Both the position numbers and the translations under genes were made by a program. Below are positions 1 through 5,774 of a DNA stretch of 5,774 nt, in pieces (the first letter of the stretch is position 1; each line of letters opens with the position of its first letter). Source of the stretch: Cytophagaceae bacterium (lineage in GTDB: Bacteria; Bacteroidota; Bacteroidia; Cytophagales; Spirosomataceae). The stretch lies in assembly GCA_027485075.1 (NCBI GenBank), contig JAIXRT010000173.1:1-5774 (forward strand), given 5' to 3'. Under the pieces are notes generated by a model. That model was not told where the DNA came from. It ran no database searches and saw only the letters and a list, made by a program, of their open reading frames with translations.

Positions 1-2744
1 CCGCTACGAATAACACGATGAATGCGCAGATTGGTGGTTTGCAGGGACAGATTAACAACACGAACAATACGGTTAGTAATCTAACAGGTGTGGCGGAAAT
101 GCAATCCAATAAATCTACAGCTACCAATTTAGGTGGTGCAAATCCATCAGACCAAGCGTATCCAAGTCAGAAGGCAGCGAAAGCTTATGTGGATCAAGTT
201 GTCTCACAAATTGCGACTAGTGGCGTACCTGATGCAACGACTTTGGCGGCTGGTAAAGTACAACTGGCCGGAGACTTGGGTGGAACGGCGACCAACCCAA
301 CGGTACCTGCTTTAGCAAATAAGGCAAATATCGCATCGCCTGCATTTACGGGTGTACCTACGGCACCTACACCAGCATCCGCCGATAATTCGACGAAAAT
401 AGCTACTACTGCTTTTGTACAGGCGGCGACCGCTGGCATTGCCTTACAAGCGGCAGTTGATGCAAAAGCAAATATCGCATCGCCTGCTTTTACGGGAACA
501 CCTACAGCGCCGACACCAACATTAGGGGATAATTCGACGAAGCTAGCTACGACTGCATACGTTGATGCGCAGGTTTCAGCTGGAGCAGCAGATGCATCGT
601 CATCTACCAAAGGGATTGTAAAATTGACAGGGGATTTAGGAGGTACCGCCACCAGCCCAACTGTCCCAGGTTTATTATTAAAAGAAGATCTTTCGAATAA
701 ATCGAACGGTGCTTTAGGAACGAGCACGACATTATACCCAACGCAAAATGCCGTGAAGACCTATGTGGATGCGCAAGTTTCCTCAGCAACCATCGTGGAT
801 GCAGATGCGACGACAAGAGGGAAGATTCAATTGGCTGGAGATTTAGCAGGAACAGCAAGCTTACCTACTGTTCCCGGTTTAGCACTGAAGGCGAATGCAA
901 GCGATGTGACAACATCCTTAGCTTTAAAAGAAGATGCAGCTAATAAATCAAATGCTGCCTTAGGAACGAGCACGACATTATATCCAACGCAAAATGCGGT
1001 TAAGACCTATGTGGATGCGCAAGTTTCTTCAGCGACGATTGCAGATGCTGATGGGACTACGAAAGGAAAAGTACAATTATCGGGCGATTTAGCTGGAACA
1101 GCAGCAAGTCCTTCGGTTGTCAAATTACGGGGTACACCGATCAGTTCGGTGGCACCTGTTACAGCAGGTCATGTATTGACGTATGATGCCACTGGAAGTG
1201 GGGTCGCTTATTGGGCAGCACCAGCTAACTCGGCGAATACCATTTCTGGCGTAGTTCCTGTAGCCAATGGTGGTACGGGTTTAAGTTCCTTGACGAGTGG
1301 GGGAGCCGTTTACGCGAGTAGTTCAAGTGCTTTAACAACGGGAACCTTGCCATTAACGGCAGGTGGAACAGGAGTTACATCCCAACAAGCCGCTATTAAT
1401 GTCTTAACAGGAACGCAGATCTCAGGAAGGTATCTACGAAGTGATGGAACTGATGCGCGTTTGTCAGCGATCCAAGCTGCCGATGTACCTACCTTAAATC
1501 AAAACACAACAGGTACGGCAGCCAATGTAACAGGAACTGTTGCCTTGGCCAACGGAGGAACGGGTGCTACAAGTGCTTCAGCTGCTTTGACGGCCTTAGG
1601 TGCCGCGCCAATTGCATCACCAACGTTTACGGGAACCGTTACGGCTCCTATTTATGCATCCGCACCACAAAACTTGACCGATGCGGCTACGATTTCTTGG
1701 AATCCTACGAGCGGTTTGAATGCCGGTGTTACGTTAGGCGGCAATAGAACCTTAAGTTTTTCACCGGCTCCTGCATCAGGATCGTATGGAACTTTGGTGA
1801 TTACACAAGATGGAACGGGAGGACGGACATTAACTTTACCTTCAGGTACGAATAAAGTGTTGGGTTCTACATCGACGACGACGATTGCTTTATCTTCAGC
1901 AGCAAATGCAAAAGATATCTTAAACTTCTATTTTGACGGAACCACTTATTTTTGGAACATAGGTCAAGGATATGGATCTACAGCAACGATTACGGCGAAT
2001 AATATCGCCGGAGGGGCTGCTGGTTCTATACCGTATCAAACAGGAGCAGGAGCAACTGGATTATTAGCGAAAGGGAATGATGGTCAAATTTTGACCTTAG
2101 CTTCTGGTGTGCCTAGTTGGACCAATGCCTCAGCCACCGGTGTCACTTCGGTTGCCATGACCACACCTACGGGATTGACTGTCACTGGAAGCCCAATTAC
2201 AAGCTCTGGAACGTTGGCCTTGTCCTTAAGTACGGGTTATGAAATTCCTACCACTACTAGTCAAACTAATTGGAATACGGCTTATACCAATCGAATTACT
2301 TCGGCAACTAGTCCATTGAGTATTACGAGTAATGCCTTATCGCTAGGAACAGTTCCGGTAGCCAGTGGTGGAACGGGTGTTACCACGGCGCCAACAAATG
2401 GACAGATCCTGATTGGAAATGGAACAGGATTTACATTGGCAAATTTGTCTCCTGGAACAGGCATTACTATAACGAACAGTAGTGGGTCCATCTCGATTTC
2501 GGCTGCTGTAAGACCAACGACAGATCAATTTTCAGCAACTGCCAACCAATTAACTTTCACGTTAACCCAAACACCTTTAACGAATGCAAATTCACTAGAC
2601 AATGTTTGGATGTTTATTAATGGAGTTCGAACGAATAACCTAGCCTATTCAGTCAGTGGAACTACTGTGACCTACGTACCGGGATCAAATGGGTCGTATG
2701 CGCTACTTGCTGGCGATCGAATTCAATTTGATTACGCGTACTAA
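1..2744 (+). CDS. Phage tail-fibre-like repeat protein, 5' partial
   Basis: The reading frame is open from the window edge (first full codon at 3, reading ATNNT before the Met at 18) to the TAA at 2742-2744. The Met at 18 has no signal peptide after it, so the real start is probably upstream. The visible part is about 913 residues, has no cysteine, is poor in charged residues and very rich in Ala, Gly, Ser and Thr. Modules in order: an Asn-rich linker; NKS...YPSQ...AYVD; a GKVQLAGDLGGTA segment; two 48-residue repeats of the IASPAFTG...NSTKIATTAFV type familiar from phage tail fibres; two 82-residue repeats; GGTG motifs; a beta-type domain at 1671-1976 (NLTDAATISW...LGGNRTLSF...FYFDGTTYFW); a fibre-like stretch around 2139-2343; and a C-terminal domain at 2511-2741. 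No endosialidase-type (S74) chaperone domain is seen. A trimeric, extended, surface or extracellular fibre is inferred. The neighbours encode secreted proteins, which argues against a virion role, but a phage origin of the modules is likely. Confidence 0.9.
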   Translation, partial: ATNNTMNAQIGGLQGQINNTNNTVSNLTGVAEMQSNKSTATNLGGANPSDQAYPSQKAAKAYVDQVVSQIATSGVPDATTLAAGKVQLAGDLGGTATNPTVPALANKANIASPAFTGVPTAPTPASADNSTKIATTAFVQAATAGIALQAAVDAKANIASPAFTGTPTAPTPTLGDNSTKLATTAYVDAQVSAGAADASSSTKGIVKLTGDLGGTATSPTVPGLLLKEDLSNKSNGALGTSTTLYPTQNAVKTYVDAQVSSATIVDADATTRGKIQLAGDLAGTASLPTVPGLALKANASDVTTSLALKEDAANKSNAALGTSTTLYPTQNAVKTYVDAQVSSATIADADGTTKGKVQLSGDLAGTAASPSVVKLRGTPISSVAPVTAGHVLTYDATGSGVAYWAAPANSANTISGVVPVANGGTGLSSLTSGGAVYASSSSALTTGTLPLTAGGTGVTSQQAAINVLTGTQISGRYLRSDGTDARLSAIQAADVPTLNQNTTGTAANVTGTVALANGGTGATSASAALTALGAAPIASPTFTGTVTAPIYASAPQNLTDAATISWNPTSGLNAGVTLGGNRTLSFSPAPASGSYGTLVITQDGTGGRTLTLPSGTNKVLGSTSTTTIALSSAANAKDILNFYFDGTTYFWNIGQGYGSTATITANNIAGGAAGSIPYQTGAGATGLLAKGNDGQILTLASGVPSWTNASATGVTSVAMTTPTGLTVTGSPITSSGTLALSLSTGYEIPTTTSQTNWNTAYTNRITSATSPLSITSNALSLGTVPVASGGTGVTTAPTNGQILIGNGTGFTLANLSPGTGITITNSSGSISISAAVRPTTDQFSATANQLTFTLTQTPLTNANSLDNVWMFINGVRTNNLAYSVSGTTVTYVPGSNGSYALLAGDRIQFDYAY
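321..599 (+). repeat. 48-residue tail-fibre tandem repeat, two copies
   Basis: Two copies lie in tandem with a period of 144 bases: unit 1 at 321-464 and unit 2 from 465 to about 599. Both read KANIASPAFTG-x-PTAPTP, then DNSTK-[IL]-ATTA-[FY]-V. The DNA is close to identical over the first 30 bases. The second unit leaves the repeat after AYVD, where it runs into the next GDL segment. A diverged third fragment (APIASPTFTGTVTAP) occurs near 1608-1650. The [IA]SP-x-FTG-x-PTAPT...ATTAFV pattern is a well-known tail-fibre repeat in tailed phages. Confidence 0.88.
678..1127 (+). repeat. 82-residue tandem repeat, two copies
   Basis: Unit 1 (678-923) and unit 2 (924 to about 1127) are offset by exactly 246 bases. 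Each opens with LKED, then NKSN-[GA]-ALGTSTTLYPTQ, then AVKTYVDAQVSSATI, then a GK-[VI]-QL-[AS]-GDLAGTA segment. Unit 1 ends in a 13-residue linker that unit 2 lacks. DNA identity is high, including an unbroken 23-base match starting at 714 and 960 and a 25-base match over the KTYVDAQV codons. Most differences in the core are at third codon positions, which suggests duplication followed by selection on the protein. Confidence 0.9.
1248..2384 (+). repeat. Four G-[TV]-[VL]-[PA]-[VL]-x-x-GGTG motifs
   Basis: The fibre-like protein contains four copies of a 13-residue motif at 1248-1286 (GVVPVANGGTGLS), 1341-1379 (GTLPLTAGGTGVT), 1533-1571 (GTVALANGGTGAT) and 2346-2384 (GTVPVASGGTGVT). The spacing is 93, 192 and 813 bases, so this is a dispersed motif and not a tandem array. 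The [VL]-x-x-GGTG signature is common in tail-fibre and related beta-rich fibrous proteins, where it is thought to make a turn between strands. Between copies lie segments of the type G-x-[VI]-LT...[YS]W (near 1167-1220 and 2082-2120). Confidence 0.8.
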
Positions 2745-2763
2745 CCTTAATCTAAGCAATCAA

Positions 2764-3600
2764 GTGAAATCGATTTTTTGTTTTCTTATAAGTGTAGGGT
2801 TACTAATGTCACATGTGGCAACTGCGCAGCGCGCCATGTTTGGCAGTAATAATAATTATGTGGCACCCCCATTTGTATTTGTTGATGTACCAACGGGTAC
2901 AAATCCAGTGACGACAGAACTTAAAATGTATTTGGATGCAACTAGAACAGCATCCTATTCCGGTTCAGGAACTACTTGGTCAGATATTAGCGGTGTGATA
3001 CCAGCAAATAATGTCACATTATCTACTAAACTTATTTTTGGACAAAGTTCCCTCGCTAATGGATCTGGAAGTTTCACATTTGATGGTACGAGTGGTGCTT
3101 ACGCTACCCCTACAACTGCAATTAATTTATCTGCTGCGACATTTATAGCCTGGGTAAATCCTGCAGTTGGATGTCCCGATTATAGCGGTATTATCATGAA
3201 CCGGGGTCAAGGAGGAAATAATCAAGTAACAGGATTACTTTTAGGAGGCAAACCTAGTGGAAGTCAAGAGCATTATGTTTTATATAACTGGAATCAATAT
3301 GATTCATGCCCTCAAACTTTGCTTGTACCCAATAATCAATGGTCTATGATTGCGGTATCAATTAGCAGTTCAAAAGCAGAGGTCTATTTATTTAATGCAG
3401 CTGGTAGTTCCACTAATTCTCATAATTATTCGCACGCGGCATCTAACAACAATAGATTCTTCATTGGTAGGGATCCTATTACTGATCCAGGTAGAAATTA
3501 TAGAGGTAAAATAGGTACAGCCATGATTTATAATGCGGCATTAACCTCGCAGAACATCACAGCTATTTACAATGCTCAAAAAGTGGCTTTCGGCTTATGA
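2764..3600 (+). CDS. Secreted LamG/concanavalin A-like protein
   Basis: This start is GTG, 19 bases after the previous stop. It gives a 278-residue protein with a clear Sec signal peptide: VK, a hydrophobic stretch SIFCFLISVGLLM, and cleavage after ATA at residue 21 so that the mature protein begins with Gln22. In-frame ATGs at 2689 and 2698 would add up to 25 residues of non-signal sequence read inside the upstream gene, and are less likely. The mature start is QRAMFGSNNNYVAP, a linker follows, and a LamG-type jellyroll fills residues 53 to 278. Its marks are YLDA...SYSGSGTTWSDISG (56-77), FTFDG, FIAWVNP, a GKIG...IYNAAL strand near the end and the terminal FGL. Cys137 and Cys182 could form a disulfide after export. 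No catalytic motif or type IX secretion C-terminal domain is seen. Glycan or protein binding at the cell surface is inferred from the fold only. The stop overlaps the next start. Confidence 0.88.
   Translation: MKSIFCFLISVGLLMSHVATAQRAMFGSNNNYVAPPFVFVDVPTGTNPVTTELKMYLDATRTASYSGSGTTWSDISGVIPANNVTLSTKLIFGQSSLANGSGSFTFDGTSGAYATPTTAINLSAATFIAWVNPAVGCPDYSGIIMNRGQGGNNQVTGLLLGGKPSGSQEHYVLYNWNQYDSCPQTLLVPNNQWSMIAVSISSSKAEVYLFNAAGSSTNSHNYSHAASNNNRFFIGRDPITDPGRNYRGKIGTAMIYNAALTSQNITAIYNAQKVAFGL
2827..2868 (+). other. Mature N-terminal motif, copy 1
   Basis: The first 14 residues after the predicted signal cleavage read QRAMFGSNNNYVAP. The same segment, with two changes (A to T and M to I), begins the mature part of the next protein at 3651-3692. 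The run of Asn codons, agtaataataattatgt, is the same in both. It precedes the jellyroll domain, so it is not part of the fold core. It may be a docking or anchoring peptide (inference). Confidence 0.75.
3597..3600 (+). promoter_or_regulatory. ATGA start/stop overlap
   Basis: The ATG of the third gene (3597-3599) overlaps the TGA of the second (3598-3600). Such a 4-base overlap normally means that ribosomes ending the first gene restart on the second, so the two LamG proteins are likely made in linked amounts from one mRNA. No purine-rich Shine-Dalgarno sequence stands out just upstream, as is usual in Bacteroidota. Confidence 0.75.
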
Positions 3601-4376
3601 AAAGAATAATCACTTTAGTATTCGTTCTTTCTACTTTCGTCTCTAATGCCCAACGAACGATTTTTGGGAGTAATAATAATTATGTTGCGCCCGTAGTTAC
3701 TGTTCCTTCATTGATTATTACCAATGGACTGGTCTTCCATGTAGATGCGGCAAATTCATCGAGTTACGCAGGATCTGGAAATGTTTGGAGTACGCTGGTG
3801 GGTACGAATCACATCAACTTTTTTACCAGTTCATCTTATTCGACGAGTGGAAATCCTGCTTATAGTACAGATGGCGGTGGTTCGCTTGTTACTACGGGCT
3901 TATATGGAAGATCTATTGCTAATTCCGGAATTGCGGGATCTGCCGCTAGGTCATTTGAAGCATGGGTTAAGTTTACTAATACAAGTGCAAATGCAATCAT
4001 GACAATTGGAAGTGCATCAGCAGATCAATTATTTGAAATGATGTCCTACCAAAATTATTTGATAAATCACCCTTATGGCGGTTTTACTCAAGGATCAACG
4101 GTTTTATCAACGAATACGTGGTACCAAGTAATCATCTCCTATGAAGGGACGACAAACCACGCGGTTTTTGTCAATGGAGTTCAAGTTGGAACTTCTTCCG
4201 GGGCAGCAAGCCGCACGTTAAACACCAGTAATACACCTATTTATATTGGTACATCTTCCTTGGGTTGGGGTGACTTCAAGGGTAAAATTGCGATGTTAAG
4301 AATATACAATCGTGCCTTAAGTTCGTCCGATGTAGCATTTAATTTCAATGCATTAAAATCGCGCTTTGGACTATAG
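3597..4376 (+). CDS. Secreted LamG/concanavalin A-like protein
   Basis: A 259-residue protein that starts at the ATG overlapping the previous stop. The signal peptide is MKRIITLVFVLSTFVSNA, with cleavage before Gln19, and the mature protein starts QRTIFGSNNNYVAP. The jellyroll begins near residue 45 with LVFHVDAANSSSYAGSGNVW (45-64) and continues with FEAWVKFTN, a strand reading AVFVNGVQVG, then PIYIGTSSLGW and GKIAMLRIYNRALSSSDVAF, ending in NFNALKSRFGL. The RIYNRALS and RFGL ending is typical of LamG_3-type jellyrolls in Bacteroidota and in some phage structural proteins. The protein is a diverged paralogue of its upstream neighbour and matches it best at the mature N-terminus and the ends of the fold. 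It has no cysteine, no catalytic motif and no extra C-terminal sorting domain. A surface or extracellular binding role is inferred. Enzyme activity is not supported. Confidence 0.92.
   Translation: MKRIITLVFVLSTFVSNAQRTIFGSNNNYVAPVVTVPSLIITNGLVFHVDAANSSSYAGSGNVWSTLVGTNHINFFTSSSYSTSGNPAYSTDGGGSLVTTGLYGRSIANSGIAGSAARSFEAWVKFTNTSANAIMTIGSASADQLFEMMSYQNYLINHPYGGFTQGSTVLSTNTWYQVIISYEGTTNHAVFVNGVQVGTSSGAASRTLNTSNTPIYIGTSSLGWGDFKGKIAMLRIYNRALSSSDVAFNFNALKSRFGL
3651..3692 (+). other. Mature N-terminal motif, copy 2
   Basis: QRTIFGSNNNYVAP lies just after the predicted signal cleavage. It matches the preceding gene at 12 of 14 residues, while the rest of the two proteins is much more diverged. The fourth gene, which has a different domain order, starts its mature part with QSVTVSQ and lacks the motif. 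Confidence 0.75.
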
Positions 4377-4401
4377 AAATAAAAAAATGCTACTAATTAA
4401 G

Positions 4402-5774
4402 ATGAAAAATATATTCCTGGTTTTTGCCTTCTTATTAGTGATTGCGCATACATATGCGCAATCTGTGACTGTATCCCAACTACCTTCAGGTACGATCTGT
4501 TCAGGAACTTCTGTTGAATTTACGGCGAATCCGAGCGGTTTTGGAGGACAAATATACTTCCAATGGTATTTAAATGGAACTGCCATTCCAGGTGCCACAG
4601 GCGTTAAATATACCACCAACACATTGAATAATGGGGATCAAATTTATGTCCAATGTAGTAATAGCACGGTTAGCGAAATGGTTGCGGGATCTGAATTTTA
4701 TTACGATGCCACCAATCCAAACTCATATCGTGGGGAGAATGCTACTATAAAGGATTTAAGTGGAAAAGGTAGAGATGGTACCATGCAAGGATTTATTAGT
4801 CAGGGAAATGCGAATGCGAGCTGGAATGCTACCAATGGCGGTGTGTTTAACTTTAATGGGACTGATCAACATATAACCACCGGGTGGAAGCCCTCGAATA
4901 CCATGAGTTTTCAATTAGCATTTAGAAGTCTTGAAGCTTATGGAGCAAATTGGAATAGGGGATTGATTACTACCTTTGCAAATCGTGGCACTCCATCAAT
5001 AGATTGGAATGGATTTTATATTGGTACGCAACCAATCAATCGCTCTTCAAATAATGGTCTCCATTTCTATTTTGATAACAATGATAATGGAGATATAGGT
5101 ACTACAAATTCTACATTTACCAGCACGAGCACCTGGTACGTTTTAACGGTTGTGAGTAATCCAGCTGATAACGCTGGAGCTGGCTCTATTAAATTTTACT
5201 TAAATGGGTCTACCACGCCAATAACAACAAGAACTGGTAAAACGACGCATGCCTGGGATATCATGATTGGTCGGACGCGGTATGACAAAGATTTTTGGTT
5301 GGGCTACATTGCCAATGTCATTGTTTACAATCGCGTACTTTCTACCCAAGAAATCGCAGCCAATTATAATGCAACCATTGGCAAGGTAACCGGCGCATCT
5401 TCCGCTTCCGTCATCAGCACCGTTACGAGTTCTATTGTATTGAGCTCAGCTGCAGGTACGAATAGTCAGTCCATATGCAATAGTACACCCATTACGAATA
5501 TTACCTATGCAACGACTGGAGCAACCGGTGCAAATGTTACTGGACTTCCTCAGGGTGTACAGGGTTTGTGGAATAACAATGTAGTAACGATTAGTGGAAC
5601 ACCTACGCAGGCGGGTACATTTAATTATGAAGTAACCCTGACTGGCGGCTGTAATCCCACAAAAGTTCAGGGAACAATCGTGGTTAATTTATCGAACAAT
5701 ACAATTACCTTAACTTCAGCCGCAGGAACAAATAATCAATCATCCTGTCGAAATGCAACGATAACGAATATTAC
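4402..5774 (+). CDS. Secreted Ig-like/LamG repeat protein, 3' partial
   Basis: The frame is open to the window end (457 full codons). I chose the ATG at 4402 because it gives a standard signal peptide, MKNIFLVFAFLLVIAHTYA, cut before Gln20. An in-frame ATG at 4387, behind an A-rich stretch, would add MLLIK and is a fair alternative. Residues 21-95 form an Ig-like domain with Cys33, the core FQWYLNG at 53-59 and Cys85, plus IPGAT and LNNGDQIYVQC. Residues 97-330 form a LamG-type jellyroll: FYYDATNPNSYRGENAT, IKDLSGKGRDGTM, VFNFNGTDQHI, FYLNGS and IVYNRVLSTQEIAANYNAT. From residue 344 a 90-residue Ig-like repeat starts, and a second copy begins at 434 before the window ends. Large Bacteroidota surface adhesins have this order and often end in a type IX secretion sorting domain, which would lie outside the window. 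It starts 25 bases after the upstream stop, so it is probably in the same operon. Confidence 0.9.
   Translation, partial: MKNIFLVFAFLLVIAHTYAQSVTVSQLPSGTICSGTSVEFTANPSGFGGQIYFQWYLNGTAIPGATGVKYTTNTLNNGDQIYVQCSNSTVSEMVAGSEFYYDATNPNSYRGENATIKDLSGKGRDGTMQGFISQGNANASWNATNGGVFNFNGTDQHITTGWKPSNTMSFQLAFRSLEAYGANWNRGLITTFANRGTPSIDWNGFYIGTQPINRSSNNGLHFYFDNNDNGDIGTTNSTFTSTSTWYVLTVVSNPADNAGAGSIKFYLNGSTTPITTRTGKTTHAWDIMIGRTRYDKDFWLGYIANVIVYNRVLSTQEIAANYNATIGKVTGASSASVISTVTSSIVLSSAAGTNSQSICNSTPITNITYATTGATGANVTGLPQGVQGLWNNNVVTISGTPTQAGTFNYEVTLTGGCNPTKVQGTIVVNLSNNTITLTSAAGTNNQSSCRNATITNI
5431..5774 (+). repeat. 90-residue Ig-like tandem repeat, second copy cut off
   Basis: Unit 1 spans 5431-5700 and unit 2 begins at 5701, exactly 270 bases later. 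Both open with [ST]-I-x-L-[ST]-SAAGTN-[SN]-QS, then a Cys (Cys16 of the unit), then a near-identical ITNIT. Unit 1 continues ITYATTGATGANVTGLP, VVTISGTPTQAGTFNYEV and TLTGGC. The pattern is one I recognise from repeat arrays in large Bacteroidota surface proteins, with an Ig-like or cadherin-like fold. Two Cys per unit (positions 16 and 74) suggest disulfide stabilisation outside the cell. Further units probably follow. Confidence 0.85.

Larger units (their letters stand above)
252..1127 (+). repeat. Four dispersed GK-x-QL-x-GDL-x-GTA segments
   Basis: Inside the fibre-like gene a segment of about 21 residues recurs four times, beginning at 252, 612, 819 and 1065. The pattern is G-[KI]-[VI]-[QK]-L-[ATS]-GDL-[GA]-GTA followed in the first three by PTVP and in the last by a diverged PSVV. 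Three copies are preceded by a D-x-TT-x-x-G type lead-in. The last two copies are 246 bases apart because they lie in the 82-residue tandem repeat. The first is flanked upstream by an NKS...YPSQ...AYVD element (108-200) that resembles the opening of the 82-residue unit with four extra residues in its loop. This type of segment is common in tail-fibre-like proteins and is probably a structural unit of the shaft. Confidence 0.8.

Noticed and set aside
194..727. Long open frame of 177 codons on the - strand, plus another at 604-858
   Set aside because: Both lie antisense to the repeat-rich fibre gene. Their translation mirrors the repeat structure of the sense strand, and no start context, signal or known domain is visible. 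The sense frame has clear protein-level repeat conservation.
252..1127. CRISPR-like array, because of regularly repeated DNA
   Set aside because: The repeats are long, in frame, diverged mostly at third codon positions and without unique spacers, so they are protein-coding repeats.
2282..2528. Two short - strand frames inside the 3' part of the first gene
   Set aside because: They overlap each other and the conserved fibre C-terminal region and show no recognisable domain.
1..2744. Calling the window a prophage tail cluster
   Set aside because: Only the fibre modules are phage-like. No head, tape-measure, baseplate, lysis or integrase gene is visible, and the three following genes have Sec signal peptides. 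The flanks would be needed to exclude it fully.
241..3300. Fall in G+C from the 5' part of the fibre gene to the LamG genes
   Set aside because: A count of two sample lines gave 35 of 60 (241-300) against 20 of 60 (3241-3300). The Ala/Gly/Thr-rich repeats use G+C-rich codons, so amino acid composition explains it without foreign origin.
3745..4002. Open frame of 85 codons on the + strand inside the third gene
   Set aside because: Out of frame with the LamG-like gene, whose signal peptide and fold motifs are clear. The shadow product has no plausible domain.
4377..4401. Possible terminator or promoter between genes three and four
   Set aside because: The 25-base gap holds an A-run but no inverted repeat and no recognisable Bacteroidota TAnnTTTG box. 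The 19-base gap at 2745-2763 is also too short and shows neither.
4371..4622. Open frame of 83 codons on the - strand across the start of the fourth gene
   Set aside because: It lies antisense to the signal peptide and Ig-like domain of the fourth gene, which the short ORF list hides because that frame has no stop in the window.

Overview
The window looks like chromosomal DNA of a member of the Bacteroidota. Three signals point there. Start sites have no clear Shine-Dalgarno sequence. Three successive signal peptides end in an A-x-A-type or similar site followed directly by Gln (the published Bacteroidetes 'Q-rule'). The last gene carries a roughly 90-residue Ig-like repeat of a type I know from large Bacteroidota surface proteins. 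Genus cannot be fixed by reading alone.

Layout: four genes lie head to tail on the + strand with almost no non-coding DNA, so they are probably one operon. (1) 1-2744 is the 3' part of a long, cysteine-free, Ala/Gly/Ser/Thr-rich protein built from phage tail-fibre-type modules. It holds a 48-residue tandem repeat, an 82-residue tandem repeat, four scattered GDLxGTA segments, four GGTG motifs, a beta-rich central domain and a distinct C-terminal domain ending in DRIQFDYAY. (2) 2764-3600 and (3) 3597-4376 are small secreted LamG/concanavalin A-like proteins. Their mature N-termini are almost the same (QR-x-x-FGSNNNYVAP), both end in FGL, and their ATG/TGA overlap indicates coupled translation. 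(4) 4402-5774 is a secreted protein with an Ig-like domain, a third LamG-like domain and the start of a tandem Ig-like repeat array. It is still open at the window end.

Inference: the cluster encodes surface or extracellular structural and adhesive proteins: a fibre-like protein plus three lectin-like jellyroll proteins that may decorate it or bind glycans. No enzyme active site, mobile-element gene, RNA gene or CRISPR array is visible. The least explained elements are the shared N-terminal tag of genes 2 and 3, and the pairing of a tail-fibre-type protein with Sec-secreted LamG proteins.
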